A stretch of 64,000 nt of DNA from Saccharina japonica. Taxonomy: Eukaryota > Sar > Phaeophyceae > Laminariales > Laminariaceae. Location: positions 276,664 through 340,663 of the forward strand of contig MEHQ01004440.1 of assembly GCA_008828725.1 (NCBI GenBank). Reading direction: 5' to 3'. Below, piece after piece: positions 10,801 through 21,360 of this stretch (positions within the stretch are counted from its first letter, which is position 1; each line of letters opens with the position of its first letter). The position numbers were made by a program, and so were the translations under genes. The notes below the pieces were generated by a model that saw only the letters and a list, made by a program, of their open reading frames with translations, had not been told where the DNA came from and made no database searches.

Positions 10801-13800
10801 TGCTCTTATCTGTACGTAGCAGGCAATCCATAGCTCTTACCAGGGCACGTAGTATATAGTTGGGACAAGCCATTTCGACCGCTGTTCAAGTCCAGAATGC
10901 TCTTATCTTGGGGGGCGTTCTTAACTCGGGGTACCCACTGTAACAAAAAGCAAAGCGAACTTTCTGAATAACTACAAAAATATTGGGCCACGCAACGCCG
11001 AACAACTGGAAACCTTTCTTGGCGGGGAGCGGGGGGGGGAAGGGGCGCGGTTACTACACGCGACTCAACAAACTAAGTATCTGGTACATACATGAATAAT
11101 ACGATGCTACAATGACTGCCTCCCTTCAGTAAAAATGGTCTTCGGACAAAAAGAAAACTCAACAACTGAGCCTAACCAACACTGCTGTAGCTATATAGAG
11201 AGACCACGCACGCGCCTACACATACAAACTGCAAAACAAAAAAAGTGCTCGCGAGAAATGTTGAATAACATTTCGCAACGTACACGCCCCTACGCATCGT
11301 GCAAATAGTGTCCGACGACCGACCGCCCTCGAGAATAACTTCGCGTCAAAAGCACTTGATTTTTTTTTTACAAGTACGCCAGCTGTGAGTTGTTGACCGA
11401 TTGAGTGGTCAACACTCAGCTTTGCAAGCACTTGAAAATAAGTCAGAACTAGCGAAAACCAAAGCCGGCTGCTGCCTTGAAAACAAAATCCATTGCAGCG
11501 TTTCAAAGCTCCTTCAAACCGCGTATTCCTCTCCCCCCTCTCGTCCGACCCCATACTCTCTTATACACCTTGCCCTTTTCCGCAGTAAAAAAAACACAAC
11601 TCAACAACCACCAACAAAACGAAGCAGCTCAACAAAGTACCCACCAAAAGCAGCGGTGCCGCCGGTCGCTGCCCGAAACAAAAAAATGTCACACCAACGG
11701 CCGTCGCTACTGTACCTGCAGCTACTAACATCACGAACTCGATACACAGCAATCCACACCAGCTGCGGCCGCCAATGCCTACAGCTTATTACCCTACCCT
11801 ATAGAGGCCGCCGTCCTACGCCCTCGGCCGATGCTACGTGCACACGCCCTACCATCACCCGTCGCTACCTAGAGAACCCACACCATCAAGGTGCCCAGTC
11901 CCGCCGGTGGCACGAAACCCCGACGCCAGCCTTGGCGGGTCAACTCACCTCCTCCACCTCCTTGGCCTTCTCCTCCCCACGCCCCGCGGTCCGCATAGCT
12001 CTCGGCCATGCCCCCGCCTCGACCACCCATGTCCGCCCCACCCCCACCACCACCCCCGCGTCCACCGAGCCCCTCCCCTCGCCCCCCCCCCCCCCCCCCC
12101 CCCCGCCGCGAGCCACCGTGTCCCATGCCACGACCGTCCTGGTCCATGCCGCGGTCGATACCTTGTGATCCGCCCCCCCCCCCCCCCCCCCCCCCGCCGC
12201 GAGCCACCGTGTCCCATGCCACGACCGTCCTGGTCCATGCCGCGGTCGATACCTTGTGATCCGCCCCCCCCCCCCCCCCCCCCCCCGCCGCGAGCCACCG
12301 TGTCCCATGCCACGACCGTCCTGGTCCATGCCGCGGTCGATACCTTGTGATCCGCCCCCCCCCCCCCCCCCCCCCCCGCCGCGAGCCACCGTGTCCCATG
12401 CCACGACCGTCCTGGTCCATGCCGCGGTCGATACCTTGTGATCCGCCCCCCCCCCCCCCCCCCCCCCCGCCGCGAGCCACCGTGTCCCATGCCACGACCG
12501 TCCTGGTCCATGCCGCGGTCGATACCTTGTGATCCGCCCCCCCCCCCCCCCCCCCCCCCGCCGCGAGCCACCGTGTCCCATGCCACGACCGTCCTGGTCC
12601 ATGCCGCGGTCGATACCTTGTGATCCGCCCCCCCCCCCCCCCCCCCCCCCGCCGCGAGCCACCGTGTCCCATGCCACGACCGTCCTGGTCCATGCCGCGG
12701 TCGATACCTTGTGATCCGCCCCCCCCCCCCCCCCCCCCCCCGCCGCGAGCCACCGTGTCCCATGCCACGACCGTCCTGGTCCATGCCGCGGTCGATACCT
12801 TGTGATCCGCCCCCCCCCCCCCCCCCCCCCCCGCCGCGAGCCACCGTGTCCCATGCCACGACCGTCCTGGTCCATGCCGCGGTCGATACCTTGTGATCCG
12901 CCCCCGCCCCCCCCCCCGCCTCCACCACCACCACCACCACCACCACCCTGTCCGCCGTGTCCGCCGTGGCCGCCCATGCCACCACGGCCTGGACCATGAC
13001 CGCCTCTCATCCCACCGCCGCTACGGTCTGGGTTTTCCATGTAGGGGTCGCCTCCACCTTTCGGGTTTGGGGGACAAAAAATCGACAAAGAACCGTCGAG
13101 TGGTTCTTGGGTTTAGTGGGGTTGCAACAACTTGGGACGCATGTATGGATTGACGTGAGCCGACACCAAGCACGGCGTCGTGGCTGGCCGGCAAAATTCC
13201 TGGCACTCCAAGTATGATACTGTTGACACTGTTGTATTGAGACTATATTCGACACCAAGCACCCCCCTGCTCGACAGAAAACACGGAAGTCCATTCACGT
13301 CAACAATTCCAACCCAAAGCCCAAACTAACATTTTTTTTTTTTTACACGACAAGGTACGTACAATCTACCAGAATATTAAACACAACAACACCGTATTAA
13401 AACTATTGCTATGTATACGATACGACTGTTTTTTTTTTTTTTGAAAATATCACATTTGCGAAACGAGAACATAAAAGCACGAACAAAAAAAAAAACGCGG
13501 CAGACAAAAAATCACCTTGGCCATACTCGTCCCACCCCGCGCCACCTCTTCCTCCCGGACCCATCCCACCGCCGCCGCCACCACCACCGCGGCCGCCCAT
13601 GCCTCCTGGCCGTCCCTCCATCCGTTCCGGGCCGTCCATACCTCCCCCCCCGGCCCCTACAGGGCCCATTTCCATTCCTCGGGGTCCCATTGGCCCTCCA
13701 GGACCTTCCCGGCCACCCCTGCCGCCCATACCGGCGCTCATGTGGCCTCCCCGGCCTCCGGGCCCCCCGGGTCCCCCCGCGGGCTCGGGACTCATGAGGA

Positions 13801-16551
13801 GGGGCCCGCCCGGGCCGCGTCCGCCCATTCCGGGCCCCATCATGCCAGGGCCGCCGTGGGGGCCCCGTCCGCCTGGGCCCCTTGGGCCACCCCGGCCTCC
13901 GAGGGTAGGGTCGATGGGACCCCCACCGCGCCCTCTTCCGCCACCGTTCATCCTGTCGCACACAAAATACGAGCAGAAGAAAAAAGACAAAACAAAATGA
14001 GGTCGGGATCATGTTTTCAGTATCACAAGTATATACACGTGGGGCTTGAGTACCTTGTATTCCTGGTATACTAAGCCGACTAATCGAAAGGAAACCAAAA
14101 TGATTATCACGTGGCCTCTGAAATTGACTGAAATGGCTGACGCCGAAATTTGATTATTACCGTACGTACTTGGTATATGCTAATACTGGTTTAATAATTT
14201 GTTCTACAATTCGGGTACATACGGCCCCACCGCTGCGTGCATCATCGTTATAACGGAGCCCCGTCTGGCAAGGCTGTGTGCGCGTGCAGCATATCGAAAC
14301 AACGCCGAAAGGTCCGCCGTTTCTACACCCAGCGCACCGATTGTCTAAAAAAGCGGTATTACAATTGCTATGCCTCGCGATCGAAAACCCTCCAAACAAG
14401 AACATTAGCACTACGCAACTCGCCACCGTTCACCGTTTGAAAAAACGCCGAACCAAGCGCTCGAACTCCCATAAATAATATAATATAAAAAGCGGCAAAC
14501 ACCCCCACCTTCCTGATCCCCTTCCCGGACCCAGCGACCCCCTCCCAGCCCCCAACAAGCCAGCGCCGCCTCCCCCGCCCGGGCCAGGACCGCCGACGGG
14601 CCCCATGGGGCCTCCCGGTCCCATCGGGCCACCAGGCCCCATCCCATCACCCATCGGGCCACCAGGACCCATTCCATCGCCCATTGGACCCATCGGCCCG
14701 ACCCCTGGACCCATCGGGCCCATGGGTCCTGGACCATTAGGGCCCATTGGCACTGGTCCATTCGGGCCCATCGGTCCGGGGCCATTCGGGCCCATCGGCC
14801 CAGGGCCGTTAGGGCCCATAGGTCCCCCCGGTCCACGACCACCCCTAGGACCTCCGGGGCCTCTACCGCGCCCCGCGGGACCAACACCCCTACCCCCAGG
14901 CCCTCTTCCGCCCGACATCGGGCCGGGCAAAAGGGGCCCTCCTCCCATGGGGCCTCGGCCGCCGAGGTGGGGGCCCCTGCCCATCGGCCCACCCCTCCCA
15001 CCCATCATACCGCCGGGGGGGCCCATGGGGCCCCTTCCCCCCGGGCCGAAACCGCCTCCGCCGAAGGGGCCCCGACCTCCCATCCCAGGACCGTTCTTGG
15101 AGTTCATGGTGGAGTTGGCGAGCTCTCTCCTCTCGTCCTTGTTGGAGGATATGCTCACGTGGAGCTTGCGCCCACGGAAAAGCCTACTTTTGAGGCGAGG
15201 GGTTGGGGGTTGGCGGGGCGGGGGGGGGGGCGGCGGGCCGCGTAGTGGTTAAATTTTGAGCAAATACGCTACTTGTAGGAGACCGATTTTTCGGGCGTGC
15301 CAAGGCCTCTTTTGGCCTCATTATACTGGTTTTAGTATAGAGGCGGTCAGTCAAGGGGTCAAACCGCGGTATCCTACTCGCATGATATACCAGTACACTA
15401 TACTGGCAGCTAAGATTTCGAGCGATATGGACGGCGAGTAGGCCAGGTAGGGGTCAGTACGGGATAAACCTTGAGCAGTTCTCGTGATTCTCATGTCGAG
15501 AAGAAGACAGAAAAACGAGGGCGACCCCTGTGTGCTGGTGCCGTGGCAACGTCTTCAGCCGGCGAGAATACTCCATATACTTTCACGTGCGACTTTGTCC
15601 GCGCGTTGGCTTGTTTTTAATGCCATCGAAACCTGACGCGTGCTGCTCTGCATGATGCTGCGGGCTTCCACTGTACAGGGAACATCTTAATCAGGACCAA
15701 ATATCCTTGTTAATAGTAAAAATACTGGAATAGAGGTTTTCGTGTAAACAATGGATTCTGATTACTATGGTCCCCCGTAATAGCAGGTAAACCTTTCCCG
15801 GGCGAGGTCGGGACAGGCGGGAACGGTAGTGACAGGTGTCTCCTTTTTTATCCCGATGACGGCCAACGCACCGAGATAATCTACACGACGGGGTGCATTA
15901 CACCATTGGGGTCTCCCAACATACATATATAATTATCACCCGGTGTGGTATATACTCCGGGTGTGTGTGATATACAGCGTACCCCGGTGATGAAGTGGGT
16001 GGTCATCTTTCATTTATATCTAAAACGGCAATCACCCGGTGTGGTATAGTTCGGGGGTGTGATGCACTAGCACACCCCGGTGATAAAGTGATGGTCACGG
16101 GTATCTTTAATTTTCCCCAAAACGGCAAACGCAGCCCTTCCTCTCCCCTAAAACGGCAAAAAAGCAGCCCTTCATTTCCCCCAAAACGGCTAACGGAGCC
16201 CTTCATTTTCCCCAAAACGGCAAACGCAGCCCTTCATTTCCCAAAAGCGGCAATAAACAGAGGAGATCGACTCATCCAGACCGGGGTCTGTCTGTCCGAA
16301 TCTGTGCACATGTTCACCTGTCGTGGTACTTGCTGATGGCGCGGTCCGCGGAAGACTTCTCCCCGAAGGACACGAACGCAACTCCTCGTGACCGGCCGTC
16401 CGGTCCGTTGATGATGCGGCAGCGCATGACGGCACCGCAAGTGCCGAACTCTGACGCGAGCAGGTCCAGTCCCACCTCGAAGTGGAGGTTCGAGACCAGC
16501 AGCTTCACCTCGCCGGGCCGCGGGGGACCGTCAAGCCCCTTGTGCAACGGG
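6062..16551 (-). CDS. RRM and glycine-rich low-complexity RNA-binding protein (five exons found)
   Basis: Five minus-strand exons join at GT-AG sites: 16551-16318, 15183-14509, 13952-13516, 13057-11949 and 7848-6062. Codon phases agree at all four junctions (2, 2, 1, 1). The product would have one RRM, then Gly/Arg/Met-rich repeats, then about 590 residues rich in Gly, Tyr, Ser and Ala. This order resembles FET and hnRNP proteins, which bind RNA in the nucleus and can condense through such tails; that role is inferred from architecture. The RRM exon needs two bases from an upstream exon, so the start codon is missing from the model and was not found in 16552-17100. As written, the 13057-11949 exon is 2 bases out of frame because of its 91-bp array. 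Introns are 1.1, 0.6, 0.5 and 4.1 kb. Confidence 0.8.
8186..8830. repeat. diverged 24-bp minisatellite (GAAGCAAC / GTTTCAAG / CAACTTCT)
   Basis: More than twenty imperfect copies of a 24-bp unit built from three related octamers. Because 24 is a multiple of 3 and stops are rare in the unit, both strands carry open frames of 60-70 codons with an eight-residue, leucine-rich pattern such as QKLLETLV. It lies within an intron, so these frames are probably incidental. Confidence 0.8.
9072..9175. mobile_element. hairpin mini-element, family B
   Basis: Starts with GGGGACCATAGTAAATAGGA and ends with a diverged inverted copy. The order of inner blocks (AAAACCT, ACAATATTTG) matches the other family B copies at 15690, 17551, 25517, 46638, 55303 and 56070. 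Confidence 0.55.
9276..9482. mobile_element. mini-element, family F, copy 1
   Basis: About 207 bp with roughly 30-bp terminal inverted repeats: GTTCGCACGGGGGTGGCTAT at the left and its diverged complement ending GCGCGAAC at the right. The middle (CTAAAGTCGAACAT, TTCCGAAGGCT) matches the reverse strand of 27489-27687. It looks like a non-autonomous DNA transposon. Confidence 0.65.
10332..10503. mobile_element. mini-element, family J, copy 1
   Basis: Left end GTGGTCCCTCTATAGTGCCG and right end CGATAGAGGGGCCAATACTA form terminal inverted repeats. The interior (GGCTGCCCGCTA, GCTTGGCATAGATGGGATT) is shared with 30961-31146. Confidence 0.6.
10695..10785. mobile_element. hairpin mini-element, family A-prime
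   Basis: Reads ACCCATTCAGAACTG, then TGTCCCACACTAATTCCAAG, then ACCAGTTCTT and AAGGGGTCAA, so the two halves can pair as a hairpin. Matches 43841-43930 and 54962-55049. Confidence 0.6.
11949..13057 (-). CDS. RNA-binding protein exon containing nine 91-bp repeats, frame broken as written
   Basis: Begins GGDPYMENPDRSGGGMRGG in phase with the preceding exon. It runs through the array into GADMGGRGGGMAESYADRG and a strong donor, GAG/GTGAGT, that fits the following exon. The start and end frames differ by two bases: the exon is 1,109 bp where a length three larger than a multiple of 3 is needed. The array has nine copies of a 91-bp unit, so copy number sets the frame; a count one more than a multiple of 3 would be in frame. 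In the first and last copies the natural frame reads GSQGIDRGMDQDGRGMGHGG. The cause may be assembly error in the C-runs, real polymorphism or extra splicing. Confidence 0.7.
12082..12918. repeat. 91-bp tandem array, nine copies, each with a 23-C run
   Basis: Each unit is 23 Cs followed by a 68-bp block (GCCGCGAGCCACC ... GATCCG). The block starts at 12105 and recurs every 91 bp without visible change, and the C-runs keep the same length; the last run is shortened and broken by a G. Ninety-one is not a multiple of 3, so the reading frame moves by one base per copy, yet no minus-strand frame contains a stop. It lies within a coding exon of the RNA-binding protein. Confidence 0.95.
13516..13952 (-). 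CDS. RNA-binding protein exon: RGG/GMGGRG region
   Basis: The acceptor GTGCGACAG is followed by one base and then MNGGGRGRGGGP in phase with the previous exon. The exon has many RGG and GGRG motifs (arginine methylation-type sequence) and blocks such as GPGMMGPGMGG, and ends AGWDEYGQ. The donor is CAAG/GTGATT with one leftover base, which matches the next exon. Confidence 0.85.
14509..15183 (-). CDS. RNA-binding protein exon: end of RRM and GPMG-rich repeats
   Basis: Begins with LFRGRKLHVSISSNKDERRE, finishing the RRM. It continues with GGRGP, MGPPGG and many PMGPNGPG repeats (positions about 14600-15100), ending GRGSGR. The GPMGP periodicity looks collagen-like on both strands, but only the minus strand joins the RRM in phase. 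The donor is AAG/GTGGGG with two bases of a codon left over. Confidence 0.85.
15690..15783. mobile_element. hairpin mini-element, family B
   Basis: Reads AGGACCAAATAT near the left and ATTACTATGGTCCCCCGTAA at the right, with a diverged middle. It lies within the intron between the RRM exon and the GPMG exon. Confidence 0.5.
15925..16100. repeat. two-copy repeat CACCCGGTGTGGTATA
   Basis: Two diverged copies about 95 bp apart, each with CACCCGGTGTGGTATA and, further on, ACCCCGGTGAT(G/A)AAGTG. Intronic in the RNA-binding protein gene. Confidence 0.55.
16105..16255. repeat. ~30-bp tandem repeat CCCCAAAACGGCAAACG
   Basis: About five copies of AAAACGGCAAACGCAGCCC with CTTCATTTTCC linkers, at 25-33 bp spacing. 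It stops about 60 bp short of the donor of the RRM exon at 16318, on the intron side. Confidence 0.75.
16318..16551 (-). CDS. RNA-binding protein exon: RRM domain
   Basis: Encodes about 77 residues of a canonical RRM. The RNP2-like strand is LLVSNL, followed by FEVGLDLLASEFGTCG (helix 1 and turn), MRCRIINGPDGRSRG and RNP1 as RGVAFVSF, then the second helix ending AISKYHD. The acceptor is CGTAACGCAG and the donor is CAG/GTGAAC. The codon split at the donor is completed by the next exon to give HDRLFRGRKLHVSI, which is the normal last strand of an RRM; this confirms the splice. The aromatic RNP1 residues needed for RNA stacking are present. Confidence 0.9.
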
Positions 16552-17439
16552 CTGCGTTACGGCAAAGGTGATATCGCAAACAACAGGGGGGGGGGGGGGG
16601 GGGGGGGAGGTCGGGAGGCAACAGTATACGCATACTAATGCGAGTCTTCCAAAGGCAAGACACGGGAGATTTTCAAGTTGCTGTAACTCCCTTTCCAGAC
16701 TTAACACCCTGGTTGTTGCTCTTGTCGTTCTCACATTATCAACTCATCGCCAAAAAAATCTAGTCCGTGGTGAGAGGACAGGCACAAAATACTCCAGAGT
16801 GGAAGAATAGCTCATGTACATGTATATCATATCATACATAGGACTACATCCCACGCGTTGGGGACAAACCACTTGGAATTAGACAGTACCAGGTAACCAT
16901 TTTTTGCTCTGTCGTGAAACGGTTAAAAATCAATAATACGAAAAACATGAGCCGCCGACGTTTTTACTGTGCGTTTCCTCAATCCTGACAACTAGCTTTT
17001 GGGCCAACCCCCTCCCCTTTTACATCATTGATTCGCCCGACGTGACTTCAGCCGCTTTTGTGTTATCTTGCGTGTGATATACCGGGTATACCGTACCAGT
17101 GATGTATACACGTGGGGAATATTAGTACCACCACCCTGACGGATGACAAAACCTGTGCGAGAAAAAAAACTTGAAAAAAAAAGAGACATGATGCTACCCC
17201 CTGCAACTCTAGAGGCTTAATATGGGAGCAGACACAAAAAACCAACAAAACGATATTCGTGGCGCTGTTCGCGGACCGGACATAGTAGTAGAATTCCTTG
17301 CCATGTACTACTTTGTCCCGCTGTATATAGTAGTAATGGTACCCGTTGGTATTATGGCAGTGCACTACAATGACCGTTTTGATCAAGTATTAACATACAA
17401 ATGTGGTGCCATATACCTGGTAGTAGGTAGGACCCTTTT

Positions 17440-17535
17440 AACCCTTATAGGACTGGAGTCCTGTTTCGGGGACAAATTACTTAAAATTAGAGTGTTTTGT
17501 CCCCAAAACGGGACTGCAGTTCTAAAAGGGTTAAA
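17440..17535. mobile_element. hairpin mini-element, family A
   Basis: A 96-bp near-perfect foldback: AACCCTTATAGGACTGGAGT pairs with the right arm ending CAGTTCTAAAAGGGTT around a short centre near AAATTAGAGT. Same family as 25391-25487, 43750-43844 and 54754-54850. Confidence 0.75.
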
Positions 17536-17550
17536 GGGGGACAGAGTCAA

Positions 17551-17640
17551 CAGGATCAAATATTGTTAGTACAAATACGGGAATATATAGATTTTTTGTG
17601 TATTCCGTAGGTCCTATTTACTATGGCCCTTCGTAATAGC
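17551..17640. mobile_element. hairpin mini-element, family B
   Basis: Reads AGGATCAAATATTGTTAGTA at the left and TCCTATTTACTATGGCCCTT at the right. It follows the family A copy by about 15 bp. Confidence 0.55.
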
Positions 17641-19161
17641 GCGTTCGGGATTGGAGGTCCCTTATACACGGTACCATAGTCCCTTATCAGAGTTGGTACA
17701 GGCCCCTTACAGCCACTACACTAGTCACTATTAATAGTGGGCAGAAAATTGAGGTCCCTTATACACCGTATTCCCTTATCGCGGGGTCGCTTAGAAGGGG
17801 CTACCTACTGTACTACCAGGTATAATATACTTGGTACTACATACGTAACAGGTAGTCAAGTTCGCCCTTCGGGCTTGCAAGGGTATTGTATCACTGATGT
17901 TGTATCAGGTATGCAATCCTTCCCTGTTACGAGATGTAAATCCTTCACGAGGTCATGAGCAACCCATACAACGCGCGATGAACAGTATCACACGCTGCTC
18001 AGAAATATAATACGGGTTTCGACGAAAACCCTCCATTTCCCAGCTGACTGCCTAGCAAATTGTTTACTACCTGGTAAATTGTACAAAAAGCAACACCCAC
18101 CACACAGCCTACTGGTTTAAAATCGGTTATAGTAAGTCGCGTGATTATGAGGTCTCGTGGGTTAACTGTAGCGGTTGCGCTGTGGTTCAAATTCAAACCC
18201 CGGCTGGTGCATCACGTAGCGACCGTGAAATATAGGAGGTCGCCGTCTGATGCCACAAGGTCGGTTCAGTCAGCAGCCAGTCGCCGCATCAAATTACAAC
18301 GCCCCGATCCTCACGATGTGAAACGCTTGCACCTGCATCGATGGCGGACGCGACCGTTACTCGACCTCTTGGATCTCTTGGTACGGCTGGGCTGGTCAAG
18401 CAGCCACCGCCAAACGAAAAATGCCACCGCTTCCAGCGACCCTTAAAGCGGGAGAAATTGCTTAGACACCATGTTAAGTTAAAAATCGGAACAAGCCAAT
18501 TAGCCCTGCCGTATTTCGACTTAAGCCTTACAGGGTCAATCACTGCCTTATTGAGGGGTGCCCACTGTACCTGGTGCCCTATGAACGAAAACTGGTAACA
18601 GACCTATATTTAAATTAAAAAAAAACAACAGCTATGAGATGGAGGATTTCGTCGAAACTCATCATTTTGCTAGCTGAGTGTGATACTTCGATCGCGCGTA
18701 CTTACGGGTTTTATATGTGTTCATGCAGGATGTGCATTCCGTATGGGGGGTACACAATCTGAGGCTGTAGAATCCAGGGAGCGTGTGTCTATTTGTGGGG
18801 GAGGGGAATAAAAGGAAAACAGTATGAACGTAATTTTGCCACTAACATTATAGTCTGAAATAAATACTTGTGATATAAACAAACGTAAATCTTGGTTATA
18901 GTAAATATATAAGGTACACCATATTTACCGGGTGGGATCTGTATGACCTGTGTGACACGGCTCTTACGCGCAAACAGTAGCTGGGTAGGGTCTGTACGTT
19001 ATGGCTCTTGCACTGCATCTCACACCGGCAAGCTAGGTCTAGATGACCAAGATCGCGATATGTCCGATGTCTGGGCTTATTTCCAGCGTAGGCAAAGCGA
19101 GGCGGGTAACACCCTCAACGGGAAAACGCTAACGGAGCGTTTAGGGGGGATATCCGCTTAA

Positions 19162-19243
19162 AAGTACAAATGGATCCCATCGGTCAAAGATGACCTGGCC
19201 GTCATGCGCAATCTTTGACCAATGGGAGTTATTTGTACTTACA
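19162..19243. repeat. 82-bp inverted repeat
   Basis: The arms AAGTACAAATGGATCCCATC and its diverged complement ending ATTTGTACTT flank a short centre. It could form a 30-bp hairpin. No second copy was noticed. Confidence 0.55.
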
Positions 19244-19989
19244 ACGGCCACTCTCTTCATGCCCCCCGTCAGCGAATTTCCCGACAAAGTTAGTACAACC
19301 CCGCTTAGCCTATGTACGCCAGAAACGATCACATATATCCGACAGATCCCCATCTCCAACTGTTGTAGATAATCTAGATCCCGTATTTGATACTTGCCTG
19401 GGCAAGGTGTTGTACAAGAGCTGTACCATGCACAAACCACCAGACAAACCACCAGACAAACGTGTGGGCGCATTGCCTATGATACGGCAGATGTGTTGCA
19501 AACTAAAACCTGCCAGGTACTACGTCACTGGCCGTCCGTCACATCGGTCACACGCCACACCGCTAAATCGCCGTCCTTCGACAAATTCATCCCCACGTCG
19601 GGCAGATTACGAGTGCAGGATCTGTACAGTACATATCCAACCCAGAAACACGTGCTATTCGTAGAAATCGCATATCATATACGGCTATTCCACCCAGCAA
19701 GATGATCTAGAGCATACCTGGTACAGACCAGGAAAATATTTGCCCTGAAAAATCTAGACCATTCAAGTGTGGATTAGTGGATCTGTCTGTCCGATGTTGT
19801 ACATACATTTACTGACAGATAGGAACCATAATAGCATACCGGTACATACACCTATTACAGTAGTAGTTGTATCGTGTCAAATCCTGAGTGGATCAGGTTG
19901 GCACATCCCTGGCCTTTCAGAGCTCCCACTTGAACATCGCGCCTCCTCCTATTCCTTGCGGAGCATTCCAGTTTTTTCTTTGCTTTCGC

Positions 19990-20260
19990 CCCCCCCCCTG
20001 GAAGTGGCCACACCGGAAATTAAATCAACTCATTGAAGGTGTCATCCATGTGCAAGTCCGTCTCACAAGCGGTTCTTAGTAGGATGCAGCCCACCCTTCA
20101 TGCGACTCGCCCAACACCTCATGGTGCTTCACGCTTAGTGCTAGCAATGTCTGCCTGGTCGCTGAAAACCCGACATGCTCCGTCCTGGCATTGTAGAGAC
20201 GCGAGGGTCTATGGTCACACGACTACGGCCATGCATGGATACCAAGTACACCTCCCCCGC
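19990..20260. mobile_element. poly-C-ended dispersed repeat, family G, copy 1
   Basis: Shares ordered blocks with 41310-41593: AAGTGGCCACACC, GTCTCACAAGCGGTTCTTAG, AGGATGCAGC, CTACGGCCATGCATG, and an end rich in CACC and C. Related copies end in long poly-C tracts. Confidence 0.55.
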
Positions 20261-20285
20261 TCCTACGCAAATCACACCCAGCACC

Positions 20286-20360
20286 AAGCTCAGCTTAGCT
20301 CGGCAGCGCAGCGAATCGCTAGCTCAGCAGCGCAGCGAATCGCTAGCTCAGCAGCGCCGT
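20286..20360 (+). repeat. 27-bp tandem repeat (AGCAGCGCAGCGAATCGCT)
   Basis: Two full copies and a partial third, nearly identical. Confidence 0.8.
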
Positions 20361-21144
20361 CTGATGCCGTGCCCTGCCGTGCTGTCTGTGCTTCTCGACA
20401 ACCAAGGCACATCCAGCTCGGCTCAACTCAGCGAACCGCACCAGCGCACCACCGTGCAGCTGCCCTGTGGTGCGGGCTGTGCTGTGCCGTGCTGTGCTTT
20501 CTATTTCGGACACACCACCAGGTATCGTACACAATACCCTCAGGAATGGAAGCTACACAGAACCACAAAAACTACACCCAGCTCAGCGTAGCAGCGCTAA
20601 TGCAGCGCCGTGAGGTGCTTGTACCGTGCTTCGCTATGCTTTCTCTGCCGTAAATATCAAAGGTATGTACGTACTCATACCCTATACCAGTATACATGTG
20701 CATGCATGCGGCGTCCGGGTTGTTTTTCTGGAGCATGGGGCTCTTGACGTTTGCAAGTAGCCAGTTTACACCTGATTTTTTGGAGCAAAGTTTCCGTTCT
20801 ATTCTTCCGTTTGAACTAGCGTATCACCCGCTACGCGAAGCGCCTTCTATTATACCAGGTGTACTGGTATTTGTGTATTAATGATACTGTAACCTAACCC
20901 GTTAAGGCATGCGGCATATTAAGGCTCTGCTCCCGTTGTGGGGATAAAACACTTGGAATTAGAGTCAAACCTAGGTACGTGTCCAGCAGTGTACTATCAA
21001 CAGTTCAAAGGGAAAAATCCCAAAGACACCGCTGAGAGAATAATGTTTGACCGTGGCGGAACCTGTCCGTATAGCATACATCATGCAGTAGACACCATTC
21101 AGCACACCAGGTACAGCATGCAGCCGTAGACACCGTTCAACATA

Positions 21145-21149
21145 CAGTG

Positions 21150-21180
<31 letters not shown>

Positions 21181-21187
21181 CAGCAGC

Positions 21188-21236
<49 letters not shown>

Positions 21237-21269
21237 CTAGTAGTAGTAGCAGTAGTAGTTGTTGTTATT

Positions 21270-21358
<89 letters not shown>

Positions 21359-21360
21359 CT
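21145..21360 (+). repeat. (TAG)n microsatellite
   Basis: About 215 bp of GTA/TAG repeats with a few CAG, TAC and TTG variants. A shorter tract of the same type is at 21679-21704. An all-valine frame through it is an artefact. Confidence 0.97.

Larger units (their letters stand above)
7849..11948 (-). other. 4.1-kb intron of the RNA-binding protein gene
   Basis: Bounded by GTGAGT at 11948 and TTCAG at 7849. It holds poly-G tracts (7969-8022 with one ambiguous base, 9541-9562), a poly-C tract at 9783-9799, a 24-bp GAAGCAAC minisatellite (8186-8830) and mini-elements at 9072-9175, 9276-9482, 10332-10503 and 10695-10785. No other exon was found inside. Confidence 0.65.

Noticed and set aside
11838-12350. 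Proline-rich plus-strand frames through the 91-bp array
   Set aside because: Antisense of the array; no start, splice or domain support on the plus strand.
12082-12918. CRISPR-like appearance of regular repeats
   Set aside because: All units are identical, with homopolymers between them instead of unique spacers. There are no cas genes and the DNA is eukaryotic and exonic.
14605-15252. Collagen-like plus-strand frame of GPIGPPGP repeats
   Set aside because: It is antisense to the GPMG repeats of the RNA-binding protein, whose splice joins support the minus strand.
18125-18215. B-box-like GGTTCAAATTC with a possible A box upstream
   Set aside because: The distance between the boxes is too short for a complete tRNA and no cloverleaf can be drawn.
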